Assembly (NCBI GenBank): GCA_010015675.1
Contig: ML976992.1
Coordinates: 1,014,358 to 1,065,157, forward strand
Reading direction: 5' to 3'
Length of the DNA: 50,800 nucleotides
From: Byssothecium circinans
Taxonomy: Eukaryota; Ascomycota; Dothideomycetes; Pleosporales; Massarinaceae
In this document: positions 1-11,180 of the stretch, piece by piece
How the letters are laid out: every line of letters begins with the position of its first letter
How positions within the stretch are numbered: the first letter of the stretch is position 1
Position numbers and translations under genes: made by a program
Notes under the pieces: generated by a model
Seen by the model: the letters and a program-made list of their open reading frames with translations, nothing else
What the model was told of the DNA's origin: nothing
The model's database searches: none

Positions 1-969
1 GTATTCCCCCATGGTCACCCACTGGAGTACTAATCCGCCGGTATCTTGCTTATATATGGCTGAGCGGACGGGAAGCCTAGTTCTCAAGATCCTATGGTCG
101 TATGTGATATCAGATGGTTACAAAGCGGTACAAGAAGCGTTGGAACACGTATCCCACTCACCTGTGCAACGACACTACTTATAAATATAATAAAATATAG
201 AATTATACAGCTAGGTCTAATTTACTATATGCGCATAAAAATTTTCTTAAAAAAGCTTCGTTGTGGATAGAAAGATAGAAGCTGAAGTTTTTTGGTGTGC
301 GGCGAATTTTGTCAGCCGAGTGGCATGGCATGATGGGCAGAGGTAGTGGCAGAGCAGAACGAAAATCTCTGGTCTACATGGCGCAGCGCGAGAAAGAAGG
401 CCCGCTTCCCGCCATTTGCCGCCATGTTTATTCACTTCACTACCCACGTACTAGCTCCACGCGCCCATGCCGAGCGACTCGTTTGTGCCCCATTGCTCGA
501 CGGAAATCCGCAAGCCACTCTCTTTCAATATCCACAATACACTCACTATCTACACTACACTATCTATAACTATAACTAACTATATCTACAAGCCCCCGCC
601 GTTCCTTCCTCGGCGTCCATTCTCCTCCCATCATTATCATTAAAACTAAACCAGGTCGCCAGGATCGTAAATATAATCTACCGCTCATCCCAAACCAAAA
701 AAGTCGTAACAGGCGTGACGCTCATCGAAGGGCGGAGGAGGTATCTCTCTATCTAATACAAACAGAAAAAAATCATCAGGAACCGCCGAATGAGAATCGT
801 GACAGACAGCAAAGAACAAGCAAACAGCAAACCATCCAACCCAGTTTTTGGCCCTCCTCTTGCAGCAAGGGGTATAGCTGTACGCTTGCCATGCGCGCAA
901 AAAGACAGCAAACCCTCCCTCCCATATATACATGCTCCTCCTCTTGTTATGTGTTGTTGACGGCGTGGG
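1..969. other. Intergenic region, no gene supported
   Basis: I see no convincing coding region here. The short open frames on both strands overlap each other, lack recognisable domains and have no supporting splice sites. Around 180-260 the sequence is AT-rich and around 520-600 it is pyrimidine-rich with CT/TA runs. The right end is the 3' flank of the minus-strand flavoenzyme gene. Confidence 0.5.
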
Positions 970-2597
970 CTAGTAGTATGAATCAACGACGTCCTGCCCA
1001 GCGCGAATTGCCCACTCGACAATCTCCATGCCATTGAGTCCGCTAGCCCAGAAGCTCTTGTTGCATCCTTGGAGTCGATTGAACTTCGCATATGCGCCAT
1101 CCCTCAATGGCTGGGTGTCGAAGTGCGGGAAGTAATCCCATTTCTTGAATGCTTTGATCTCGGCCGGGCAGAGTGGTTGAGCGCTCGCCGTCGCATTCCG
1201 TGGGTCCTTGTTGATGGTGGAGAGCGTAGTGTTGAGGAGATTGCGCGCTGTGGATTCGGCTTGGAATTCCCTGTATGGACCCCATGACCAAGAAGTGGAA
1301 ACGTTGGATTGTGCACTGAGTCGTAAAACGGCGACAGGTTCGCCGTTGCTGAGAGGTGGCACCCCGGGGGCGGAGCTCTTTGCAATGTAAGAGACGCCAA
1401 AGGGAAGCTCCAGCTCAACAGCAGAGGAGAAGTAGTTTTCCACTCCTACGTTTTGAAACACTTCATGCTCGTCTTCGGTGATGTCCAACCCTGCTCTTTC
1501 TAGATTTTCAATGGTCGGCGGGAACGCGAAGATCAGCGAGTCGCACTCTTGCTTTCCCCACCGGATGAAGTTGCCGTAGGGTTTGGTGTATTTGATTACT
1601 GGCTTGTTCCCCGAACGATCGATGCAGCGCACCTCATGCGATAGGTTGATCTGGGTCTTGCAAGCCTTCTTCTTTACCCATTCGACCCAAATCTTGTGGA
1701 AATCTGTGTAGTATACGTTGTGCTGGCCGAGAAATCCAGTCAGCAAGTCAGGCGTAAAGTATTGGAGAATGTAGAGCTGCATTACGTGTTAGTACCTGCA
1801 TGAGCACCCTGGAAGACCATGTTTCAGGTCGATTGAGCCTTACTGCTGGAACCCTACGGGTATCACCGTAGCCATATAGCGCAACGGCATTAACGAGCGC
1901 GATCGGAAGTGCTGTGAAGTTGTTTGTTCGGAACCATTCCGAGCCCGAAACGGTGAGGCTTTCGGGAACGCCTTTCTATTACTGTGTTAGCCATGCTCCG
2001 CTAATTGTCTTTGGGAGCTCGTACTTTGTAGCCTGTTGTACTGATGGGGGCAAAATCGCGGTTCCATAATTGGACGTATCGTGGCACCTCGGATGCGAGA
2101 AGCTGCCTAAACTGCGGGGATAGGGTGGGCAGAGGTTCTGTTGCGCCGGTTGTGATGTTGAACTGATATTGTTGCCGTGCGCCTGCGAGCGCAAATTCTT
2201 CGATCGATACTCCGGATTCGTCGACGACTTTTACAGTTTCGGGATAGGTCACGTTGGAGAAGAAGGCAGCGCCAAGCGGATGGAAAATTCCTCTGGAGGG
2301 TGGTCAGCCGCGTCTCCGGCGTGTCGATCTCAACGTTGTGGAACGTTAGATCGTATCAATGTCGTGCAACACTCACTCATCATCGTAATATGATTGACAC
2401 TTCCCACCCAGTGCGTCCTGCTTTTCAAATACCACCGCTTCAATTCCCTTTGCTTCCAGCCTTCCCGCTGCTGTCAGACCAGCCGGGCCTGCGCCAATGA
2501 TACACACTGGGGGTTTGTGTCGCTTTGTTGGCCATGCTGATACTGATGAACATGTGAGCGCGGAGAGCACAAGAGACCACTGCATATGACACCTCAT
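970..2597 (-). CDS. Secreted FAD-dependent amine oxidase-like flavoprotein
   Basis: Hand splicing gives four exons: 2597-2377, 2292-2025, 1975-1844 and 1776-970. The introns are 84, 49 and 67 nt, and the last contains a TACTAAC branch site. The spliced length is 1,428 nt, or 475 aa, with the frame kept at every junction. Residues 1-21 form a signal peptide ending in SVSA. Immediately after comes the Rossmann dinucleotide-binding motif VCIIGAGPAGLTAAGRLEAKG, then a VFEKQDALGGKCQ segment that contacts FAD in this superfamily. The C-terminal part ends with an ASGLNGMEIVEWAIRAGQ segment, typical of the closing FAD-binding stretch of amine oxidases. Several N-x-S/T sequons fit secretion. The family contains fungal flavin amine oxidases and related oxidoreductases of unknown substrate. 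The substrate cannot be read from the sequence. The gene stands alone, with no obvious operon-like partners. Confidence 0.85.
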
Positions 2598-4309
2598 TGC
2601 AAAAAAAAGTGATAGTAAGGAGCAGCAGTGACGTGACGACGCACAAGTAGCTTATACCTTTCTTGCCGGCATGGTCCAGGAGCCCTCGAATCTTCCTCTG
2701 AGAAAGAACTGGCCGTCGGCTGCACGGTGCGTTGGCAATGATTCAAAAGGAAATGGCTAGGGATCAACTTTCGTTGCCGTCTCAACGCCAATCCGCGGGC
2801 TTGCAGCCCAGATTCAGCGACAAGGGCACGGAAACAGTAGCATTCGCGAAAACTGGGACGGCGGTTGCTCATGCACCGAAACTCCGAGCTTCGATCATGA
2901 CGTGGGAGGGCTTGGATGCTCCTGGGGATTAATTCAGGAAGCGTTAGAAAATTAATTTAGGTATCGCGCCCCTGAGCATAACCGTTCTGTAACCTGGGTA
3001 ACCATGATTAATCCTCTGCACAAGTTGCACCGAGGTATTGATGGACTTCCTTTTGGCCTTTCCTTGGACAATTGGGATAATGGCTAGCAGGCTGAATGGC
3101 GGCGTAATTGACAAGAGCTAGCTGTAAATTGAATTGCGGTGAACAGCTGTCTCGCGATGTCATGCTGCATGAAAAACTGCCGAATGCAAGTCGGTTGTGG
3201 GAGCCGAGGCCCAGCTCAGCCTTCAGCCCTGCCATGGACCCAGCGCTACGGCCATGTTTGAGATGGCTTGCGACCCACCGATGTGGGTGGTTCCTGACAC
3301 TCAAATGCAAAGCAGGCCTCCACAAGCTTCGACGACTGACTTGGAACGACACGCCCAGCTTGACACGGGCAGTGCAGTGTATCGAGTCTGCTGTTCCGGA
3401 ATGGCGGGATAGGGGCGCCATGGTGAGGCGACGACACCTCAAAGGCCAGCGCAGAGGACGCGACAACTCACCAAACTCAGCCACTACCGCAGCCAGGCTA
3501 GCCTCCTCTTTCTCAATATTGCTGGAGCGAAGACAGAGACAGAAATGGAAAGCGGCCAGGAAAAAGAGGCTAGGGTGCTGTTGAGGCGATTCGAAAAGAT
3601 GGCAATATGACATCATGAAGCACAGACGGGGAGAAGAGTGCAAGGAAAGACGAGGAAGGGGAAGAGGAAAAAGTGTCGTTGTCGCACCATGTTCGAGCAA
3701 AGCCAACATGGCGCCTGAGCGTCGAGCGACTCACCTCGGTGAAAGAGTCAATGATGTAGCGCGATAGAGCATCGTTCAGCCATGGTCGTGTACTGCTGAT
3801 GAGTGTGAAGTGTGGATGGAGCGATGGAGAAGCGATGGAGAAGCGATGGTGTTGAGGCGGTTGAGACATCGGCCAAGGCATCGCACCTTCCCATGTTCGC
3901 ACCTTCCCATGTCTCCTACGATGACGCGTGGTGTTGCGCAAAAGGGAAGCTGCGACTGCCCACGAGGAAGGACAGGCCAGCAATCCAAAGCGCGAGGTAA
4001 ACAACACCAAAGAACACAACGTGCATGCACCGGTGGTGATGGAGTCGACATGATGCATTGCCTGCGTAACCGTACATACCTGCTAATACAGCAACCGAGG
4101 GGATATAACGCGCCTAGAGCGACTGTATGAAAGGGAAAAGCCGCCAAAAATGGTCATACAGGAGAGAAAACTTTTTGAACGAGCGTAGGATGAGCAGGAA
4201 GGATCGGAGAGAGACCGTCTAGCTACAGTTGGACGCGAACGTGGTCGCGTGTATTATTAGTTGAGAAGAGGAGGGAAACAGAAGAGAAGAGTGGGATTCC
4301 CAGCGTCGC
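2598..4309. other. Intergenic region with overlapping non-credible ORFs
   Basis: This stretch has long open frames on both strands (for example 3008-3709 minus and 3108-3584 plus) that cover the same bases, are rich in Ser/Arg/His, and match no family I recognise. They are best explained by moderate GC content. A short imperfect tandem repeat (GATGGAGAAGC-like units) lies near 3817-3850. The segment probably holds the divergent upstream region of the flavoenzyme gene and the 3' flank of the rhodopsin-domain gene. Confidence 0.4.
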
Positions 4310-5555
4310 TCATATCATGTACGACTTCTGCTGTTCGATCTCGAGATCATACCGACTCTTGTCCGTCGCCCCGCTCATCGGCCGCAGGCCATGACCGACT
4401 TGCACATGCGCCCCCGTCGTGGGCCTGGAGTCGGTCTGGGTCAACTTGCGCGTGTCCATCTCGACCTGGTCCAGTACCGGCGTGACCTTCTCTCTTCTCC
4501 GGCTGTGGTTCGAACCGTTGGCGTACCGCGAGCCCTGGTTCCGTGCGCGGGAAGGGAAGAGCAGTGGCTTGAGGGCCGGGATGCATCCACATATTACACC
4601 AACATTGGTCTCAATAGCGGTCCATAGCCAGATCTCGTAGCCGAACCAGGTGGCATCGTATGTTTTGAAGAGGACAAAGTGGATCCAGTACGCCCGAAAG
4701 CTGCCGGCAACGACAATGACGCCGCCGATGGAGAAGAGAACGACGAGGCCAATGCGCTGCGGCATAGGCAGAGTCAGCCGGAAGAGCGTCGGAATGGGGA
4801 GCGCATAGATCATGAAGTCAGTGACCACGTTCAGCACGCTCTGCACGACAAGAGGCGGCCCTTCCGGTATGCAGTCGCCACTTCCGGCGAGCAGAGTCCA
4901 ATAGCTGGAGATGGGCCTGCAATGTCTCAGTACTTGTGCTGCAGTCATTCTAGGTGAGACTTACCGGCACTGAAGCCACAGTGCGACGAGGAAGGTCACG
5001 AACGCGGCGAACACGATGCCGAAAGTAGCCCAAACGAGTTTCCGGAAGATGGTCTTCTTGGGCGCAATCCGAAAGTAGGACACCAAAATCGACATCTTGA
5101 CGAAATTCGAAGCCAGCATGAAGAGCGTTTGGCCAGCCATGGAAGCCTAACGACATGGTCAGTGGCGAACAGTGACAGCCGGGAACTCCGAACCTTTCGC
5201 CCATTCTGCAAGGCATCCCTCTTCGCATCCCACACATGTATGTTCCACCCGTACATGTTGACGGCCATGATAACGAGAGCCGTCGTCAGACATGAGAAGA
5301 TCTGGTCCCTGTCAGCAACTTGAACGCCCATGGCCACAACCGTGTGCAACCCACCATGGCAGCGACCATCAACCAATCATCCCACCAACTCTTGTGCAGC
5401 CATCCGATCCGTATCCAGAGCCGCAACAGTACGCACGTGAGGGCAATCGGTACCAGTGTCAGTTCAACAATCATGAGTCCTGGTCCTCGCTTTATGGGGT
5501 CGACATAATTCGGCTTCGGCCAGGTGGCTCGAACTTCGGGAGGCGGGAACCTCAT
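4310..5555 (-). CDS. Pth11-like fungal rhodopsin-domain integral membrane protein
   Basis: Exons 5555-5355, 5301-5194, 5146-4965 and 4916-4310 join in frame to give 365 aa. The protein has about seven hydrophobic segments (for example [54 protein letters not shown]). It carries the family hallmarks: WWDDWLM after TM2, [10 protein letters not shown] in the loop after TM4, and a polar cytoplasmic tail from about residue 285. This is the fungal rhodopsin domain family (non-opsin, no retinal lysine implied), which includes Pth11-like receptors; the function of most members is unknown. This is the only one of three such genes in the window that is intact. The donor of intron 2 (GTTCGG) is non-consensus, so that junction is the least certain. 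Confidence 0.85.
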
Positions 5556-7804
5556 GGTGGTTGATGCGAGGTGATGATGTGAGTGCCTAGCAGTATCCGT
5601 CCAACTCGGAGATGAATGAGTGTTGAAGTCAAGAGTTGAGCATCACCACCATGGCGAGGTGAAGAACCTGCAGGACGAATATATGTCTGCCTCCTTCGCT
5701 ACCCACGCCGCAGACTAGGGTCCATCTCCACAATGGCAACGCCCATGCTGCGAATGCTTGAAGTGTTACATGCAGAAACCATTACCTCTCTTCCTCAGTG
5801 GCCCCAGAACAAGCACGCTATTCCATCTGCCGTCGCGGGTACTGGACGACATCCCGCGAGCCCGAGCCGGGGGTCTAGCTTTGGGTCGAAATACAGTTGC
5901 CTACGCCTCTTACTGCTTGGTCCGCATATTGACGTCTCCTCCAAATGGCCCAATACGCAAGGCATTGTGGGCCAGGAACAGGCGAGTTGTTGCTGCGGCT
6001 CGCCGTTGGACAGCATCGAAGCCTCGATTCGGGATGGGCGAGCCAATCAGCGCGCGAAGACATGGGTCGAGCTGTGGCAGCGCTTCTGGCCGCACGAGGG
6101 GCGACGTAGCTGCGCCATGTGATTTGGGGAAACGTGATGAGTCTTCTCTTATGCGATACGGGCTTGAGGCCAGAGGTTTCTGTTGAGCTCAGTCGAATAC
6201 TCCACCCCAATACTCCACCAACTCCATAGTGGCATGATCGCGGGTGCGCTTGGTGTTGGTCTTTGGAGGTTTCAGTGTCGCTTCCCTTTTCGGACGGTAG
6301 CGCAGTTCAGCTGGCCAATCAGCATCGCTAGCGAGGATCCCTTTCACCGTCGTGTGGCGAATCAAACGGCAACGATGAGGCAAGAGGTGACTTCTCCCCT
6401 CAGGACCCAGGAGGCTGGCTAGGCGGGGAGAGACGTAGACGGCGGCGCTTGGTACGTCCAACCTCGTGGAAGCTGGAAAGTGGCCGCTTTCACAACCACT
6501 CGCTGGGTCATTATCGATGTGATGGAATTTGCGGACCGTGCCCGGACCTGCTTCCCATGTCGACTCCCCCTCAGCATCTCCGCCTTCACATCTCTTTGGA
6601 CAAATGCTCGAATCTTCTGATCAATGCTGGAGTGTCTTGTTGAGCTGACATCACGCCTCTTCGTTCCCAATCGCTTTCGCTAAACGACTTCCGATACCTC
6701 AGAGTCTCAGACTCCGTCTCTCCCCACGTCGGCATCACCATTCAATGGAATGATGAATCAGGGGAATTGCTGACTCCAACATCTCCCTCCCGCCCGAGCG
6801 AAGGCGATCAACCGAAGCAATGATCATCTCAAGGACTGGGCTCTGTCAGCCCCCCACTACTATCCGTCCGGCTGATTACAGAGTCCAGGGAGCATCCTGT
6901 TGCGGTTAGGAATATCTCCCGGACTCAGCATTCTTAGACTCGACCCACTTTCACGCCTTGTCTTGGGGGTACGAAGACATCCCATACATTTCCGTGGTTG
7001 GAAGCGAGGGTTCGCCTTTTCGTATTCTTTTGATTGTGGGTCAGGTGTTTGCCTGGTGCCGTGTAGGCGTTAGCGAGGGAGCCGGCGGGAAGTGTCTGGC
7101 ATAGCACCCGAATGCTCCGACGTGTGGAACAGATCTCGAAGTTTCACGACGTATCTACTCGCGTGGCCACGGTTACACGGTTCATGTGTCATCGCTTCAA
7201 AGGACAATATACACCGAACCCCCCATCGCCGATGGAAATGACCTGATACCGACGACAACGCATCACGTTACGCCGTACGGGTACATGTACCATTCCGCCC
7301 CTATCACACACGACATGGCAAATCAATACCACCTCAACTCCTCACTTATATTGTAATATACGCCTCATCGCCCTCTCTAATATCCGCCGAAAACTCGTGT
7401 CGTATAAGTATCAGCATTCACCAGGTACCTTGTCACCTTTCCGCCCCCGTGAGAAGCTGTGTCCGACGCGCAAGTATCTTGTTTTTCCCCCGGCAATATC
7501 GGTTTGCCGGTTGTGGAAGTTAGGTCCTTCTTGCCGCGTGCATGTTGCAACAAAGAAAGAGTTTGATCTTAGGCTATCCTCGCATCTCTCCAAATCCATC
7601 GTATCGCTAGTGAACATGCCACATTAAAGTACAAGAAGCACCTTGACCATAATACATTCGGATCACCTACACCAACATCACCACATCCTCATAAGCCTAC
7701 TCCTCCCCACTCTCTCCACCATCGCCCTCACCGCCCCCACCCCCAAGCTCCACCGTCTGCCCCTCCCTCAAGTTCCCTAGTCCACCATCAGCGCCATCCA
7801 ATAG
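5556..7804. other. Intergenic region, no gene supported
   Basis: About 2.2 kb without a gene I can support. Short overlapping frames occur around 5733-6210 and 6189-6670 on both strands, but none has a domain, a signal peptide or paired splice signals. The interval separates two minus-strand genes and must contain the promoter of the rhodopsin-domain gene near 5556-5750. The 7630-7800 stretch is CT-rich and is the 3' flank of the next gene. Confidence 0.45.
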
Positions 7805-8465
7805 CTATAGTATAATCACGCCGAACGGCAACCCTGTCGAACATATAGGATACAGAATAGTAAAGAATACGTACTAAGAACCCTACTGCTGTACTCCAGC
7901 GCCCACGCCCACAGCTTCGCTAGCGCGTTGAGTATGTGTCTGCCATCGCGTATGCAGAGCACGGTTATTGACTTCCCGTCCTGGTCGTGGTTCTGGTTCT
8001 GGTTCCGGTCGTAGTTTGGGCATTTTGGGGATGGGGAAATGGACTCGAGGACTAGGGCTTCGATACCGGAGCTCGTGCGGGATTTGCGGAAGATGATGTC
8101 GTATTCGCGTGTTTGTTTGTAGGACTGGGGTTCTGATGAGGGGGTAGGGGTATGGTGGGCGGTTAGAAGGCGCGCTGTGGAGATTTGCGCTGTTGTGGGG
8201 TGTTAGTGTGAGAGTTTATATAAATTGTGTGTGTGCGTTGTGGGAACATGAGGGGAGGTAGGGAGGAAGGGGGCGGGGGAGGGAGGAGGGAGGAGGGAGG
8301 AGGGAGGAGGAAGGAGGGAGGAGGTGTACTGAGGATAAGCCGCTTTGCTTTTGAGACATGGAGGACGCCCGCTTCATCGATGAAGCCGGGCATGGGGTTC
8401 CCGTCAGTGGTGTTTTCCTTGTCCTTGTTCTTGTCCTCGGGGAGGGTGGGGAGGTGTGTGAACAT
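7805..8465 (-). CDS. Small hypothetical protein, three exons
   Basis: I do not recognise this protein. A consistent model has exons 8465-8330, 8189-7875 and 7833-7805, total 480 nt, 159 aa, with introns of 140 and 41 nt whose donors are GTACAC and GTACGT. The frame is kept through both junctions and the product ends ...SSRVLRLPFGVIIL. The N-terminus is charged and polar (PEDKNKDKENTTDG), followed by GFIDEAGVLHVSKAKRL; the middle is mixed alpha/beta-like, with a short Asn/Gln run (DRNQNQNHDQ). There is no signal peptide. The first intron contains a long purine/pyrimidine-asymmetric tract. If the first intron is retained, the frame runs into a proline-rich stretch that looks artefactual. Confidence 0.5.
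8250..8324 (+). repeat. Polypurine GGGAGGA tandem tract inside an intron
   Basis: About 75 bases are almost pure purine on the plus strand, built from repeated GGGAGGA/GGAGGGA units. The tract lies inside intron 1 of the minus-strand gene 7805-8465, so the transcript carries it as a pyrimidine run between donor and acceptor. Such tracts can form triplex or G-quadruplex structures and are prone to length change. Confidence 0.8.
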
Positions 8466-9083
8466 GGCTGCTTGTGTCTTTAGTGGGGGACGGAGTTGTT
8501 GAGTAGTTTAGTGCTGAGGGAATGAAATGTTTGGATGGCTGGATGGAGATCTTAGTGGGATACTTGGATGGAGGATGATGGGGAAAAGGGAGGGCTAGTT
8601 TTATAATGATTGTAATGACGCTTTGGGTTTGCTGGTTGTGTGTGGATTCACTGAAGGTGTGGTGTATGGTCACTGCTTCGGGGGATGTGAATGAAGGGTG
8701 GAAGACGGTGGGGGTCTGGTGGCTGTATTCACGTGTGGTATTGAAGAGTGAAGTGATGCGTTTTTAGTTTAGGAGGGGCTCTGTGAAGTCGCATTTTGCT
8801 TTCAAGGTACGCGTTGAAATTGCGGAGTTGCGGAGGTATGAACAGAACACCGTAGTACACGCAGTCAAGAACCAAAACATGGTGGAAGGTATTGTGCGAT
8901 CATGCATGGGTTGGTTGCACAAGACTCTTCTCTTTCCAGCCAGAGTCGTGCAGACCGGTGAGCAAGCGTACTCCACCCCCGCTCAGCCCGCTATCCAACA
9001 CCTACAAAAGGGGTCCGTTTTCCCGGGACCCACGTTTGCGACTGCTTCCCTCTTCCTTCAGAACTACGAATGCGATCGGATTC

Positions 9084-9772
9084 ATGCCCTCCAATTCCAT
9101 CATCTGCCCACCCTCTGGAGACAGCCCACTGTCTGTGACCAGCAATATCATCGGCATCCTAACATTCGTCTACGTCCTGGTCGTCGGCATCTGGTACCGC
9201 ATAGCTACCATTCGAAGCGCAGCCCAGGACCTAAAAAATTTCATAGATGAATTCTCCTCCATTCTAGGACGACATGCGCGAAAATATGACACACATGTCC
9301 GCAACAAGAACCTAGATGAAGAGATTTCGAAGAAAATTAAAGAGACCTTGAAACTTCTATCTAAGACGCTGGAAGTCCTGGGTTCAGAACGGGATCGTTC
9401 AGTTAAAAATCTCCAGGCGCCGTGGAGACAAAGGATTGCGACATTGGGGATAAGGGATGCGGTGCTTTTCGCTATTCTGGGTTTACGGAGAAAAGACAGG
9501 TTAAAGGATGATGCTAGCGCTGTGAGGTTGAAACTTGAACGATTGTCGGGGTGGATTGAGGATGCGGAGTAAGTTTCTTTTCCCATGTACATTGTGGACG
9601 GGTGCTGACGCGGGTTCAACACAGATCGCAGCTGAGAGACGCGCGTGAGAGGGACATTCAACACAATGTGGAAATATTATTAGAATACCAGAGAGTTGCA
9701 AGTGAGAGACAAAGTAAGTATGAAGTCGAGATGGTTCGAGGAGATGGGACTGTGGATCGGGTGACCATATAA
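9084..9772 (+). CDS. Membrane-anchored coiled-coil protein, unknown function
   Basis: Exons 9084-9568 and 9625-9772 give 210 aa; the intron has a GTAAGT donor and an ACACAG acceptor. I chose ATG 9084 because it begins the block that looks like protein; an in-frame ATG at 8892 would add a low-complexity leader. One transmembrane segment lies at about residues 23-40 (IIGILTFVYVLVVGIWY). It is followed by amphipathic helices (AAQDLKNFIDEFSSILG, KIKETLKLLSKTLEVLG) and a basic Arg/Lys-rich region, so it is probably a membrane-tethered helical protein. It loosely resembles fungal N-terminal helical domains found in STAND and prion-like proteins, but no NTPase follows. A second strong donor (GTAAGTATG at 9714) means the C-terminus may be spliced differently. 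Confidence 0.6.
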
Positions 9773-9858
9773 GACTATTTCCTGCGTTTCCCTACTATCG
9801 AGCCCGAGGGCCTGCTTCAATTGTTACATCCATCCATCGCATACGAAGTGGTGTGCCA

Positions 9859-10557
9859 TCAATTCATCCACTGCTTCAAAACCTCCTCATCCACGTCCCG
9901 GACTAAGACGTGGATATGCTCCAAGCTCCTCACCGACTGCAGATTCGTCGTATTCTTGAACCACTGCACCTTCGTTCCCTCCTCGACCTCGCCCGCCTTA
10001 TCCCTAAACTCCCTTTTGACAAAATCTTCCACGATCTTCCTTCCCTCCGTCGTCAAGCCGCCTTCTGCATCGACTGGCAGTGGTTTCTTGCTCCATACGA
10101 CAATGTGACTAATCCCAGGGGTCACCGCATACGTCCAATCGTTTTTAATGATTAGATAATCCGCCGGATCGGCGAACGGAGTCTCGTTCTTGATGGGAAA
10201 TTGGAAAGCGCCAGCCGTGTTTTTCGGCTCCCAGAATAAGCGTTGGGTAAGCAGATATGTGGTCGCGCTTCCGTACTTCGCTTTGACGTGCGTGGTCCAC
10301 GCGAGGTATGCTTTGAGAAACGAAGGCCAGCGTTTGAGCTCATCAAGTTGATTCGTAGAGATGAGATAGTGCAGGTCTTCCCATGTGTGGGGCGTGAATT
10401 GGTCGTCGGTGATGCTGAGTTGGTGCCAGTCGATGGCTGTGAGTTGGAAGGGGGGGTTGTCGCGGGGGAAAGGGAGCGCGGTTGGATCAGGGTTGTCGAC
10501 CCAAGTTGATTGAAAGGTGGCGGGTTGGGAGGCGACGTCTATGGTTCGGCGCTCCAT
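9859..10557 (-). CDS. DUF3605 family protein (GlcNAc-induced protein 1-like)
   Basis: A single exon encodes 232 aa. The sequence fits the DUF3605 family, which includes Candida N-acetylglucosamine-induced protein 1. Seen here are an N-terminal FQLTAIDWHQL...WEDLHYLISTNQLDELKR region, a central YLIIKNDWTYAVTPGISHIVVWSKKPLP block (the family's NDWPYG..P.I.H.VVW.K signature), and a C-terminal VQWFKNTTNLQSVRSLEHIHVLVRD block. There is no signal peptide or membrane segment, so the protein is likely cytosolic. The biochemical role of the family is not established; induction by GlcNAc in Candida suggests a link to amino-sugar response. Its stop is only about 90 bases from the convergent gene at 9084-9772. 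Confidence 0.88.
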   Translation of the reverse strand: MERRTIDVASQPATFQSTWVDNPDPTALPFPRDNPPFQLTAIDWHQLSITDDQFTPHTWEDLHYLISTNQLDELKRWPSFLKAYLAWTTHVKAKYGSATTYLLTQRLFWEPKNTAGAFQFPIKNETPFADPADYLIIKNDWTYAVTPGISHIVVWSKKPLPVDAEGGLTTEGRKIVEDFVKREFRDKAGEVEEGTKVQWFKNTTNLQSVRSLEHIHVLVRDVDEEVLKQWMN

Positions 10558-11180
10558 TGTGATGTGGACTTTACGGTGTTTGGAGGGTTGGAGGGTGAAG
10601 TGGGTACAAAATGTTGGGGAGGAAGGTTGGTAGACATGTGGGTAAGAACGCTGACTTTATTCATTTGAGGGAGCCGCATAACATAAGCTGCACACATAGT
10701 CAACCCTTGAAAAATATGACTGCGGCTACATTGCATATATGCTATATTCAATAATGCAAAGGCATTGGTAGTGCGAATGGTCGCTCAACCGAGCGAAGGT
10801 GGGATGGTGGGGCAGTTGTCATTGTAAGGGCGGAAGCGATACTCTTTCGGGTTAAGCTATGGAGTAGACACAGTTCCCTTTCCTCCACCCGTGGGACAGC
10901 CCAACTCTGCACTCGGTGCCGTTGAACAACATCCTCAGGGCCTAAAGGAAGATAGAGCAAAATGATGGCTTTTCGTCCGACACTTATCTAATGCGTAAAG
11001 GAAGACTAGCCATCCAACGTGGAAAAGTCACGGACCTTGAAGGTAGTCCATTCATTCTGAGCTACCCGGAATTAGTTCATCGCTAATGCAATGTGAGTAC
11101 GGCTAGCAGCTAATACACCTGATGCGATAACGTCTGTTCCGTCAAACGACCTCGATATGATGAGCCTCCACAGTGCATTG
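10558..11180. other. Intergenic region upstream of DUF3605 gene
   Basis: No gene supported. It contains the promoter side of the DUF3605 gene (adjacent to 10557) and the 3' flank of the decayed rhodopsin-domain gene. Confidence 0.5.

Noticed and set aside
3008..3709. 233-codon open frame on the minus strand
   Set aside because: A 158-codon frame covers the same bases on the other strand, composition is biased, and there is no domain or start context.
3570..4147. Two overlapping minus-strand frames of 162 and 123 codons
   Set aside because: They use different frames over the same bases and are Ser/His/Arg-rich without family features.
8404..8673. 89-codon Thr/Pro/His-rich frame
   Set aside because: Low-complexity translation of the CT-rich leader of the 7805-8465 gene.
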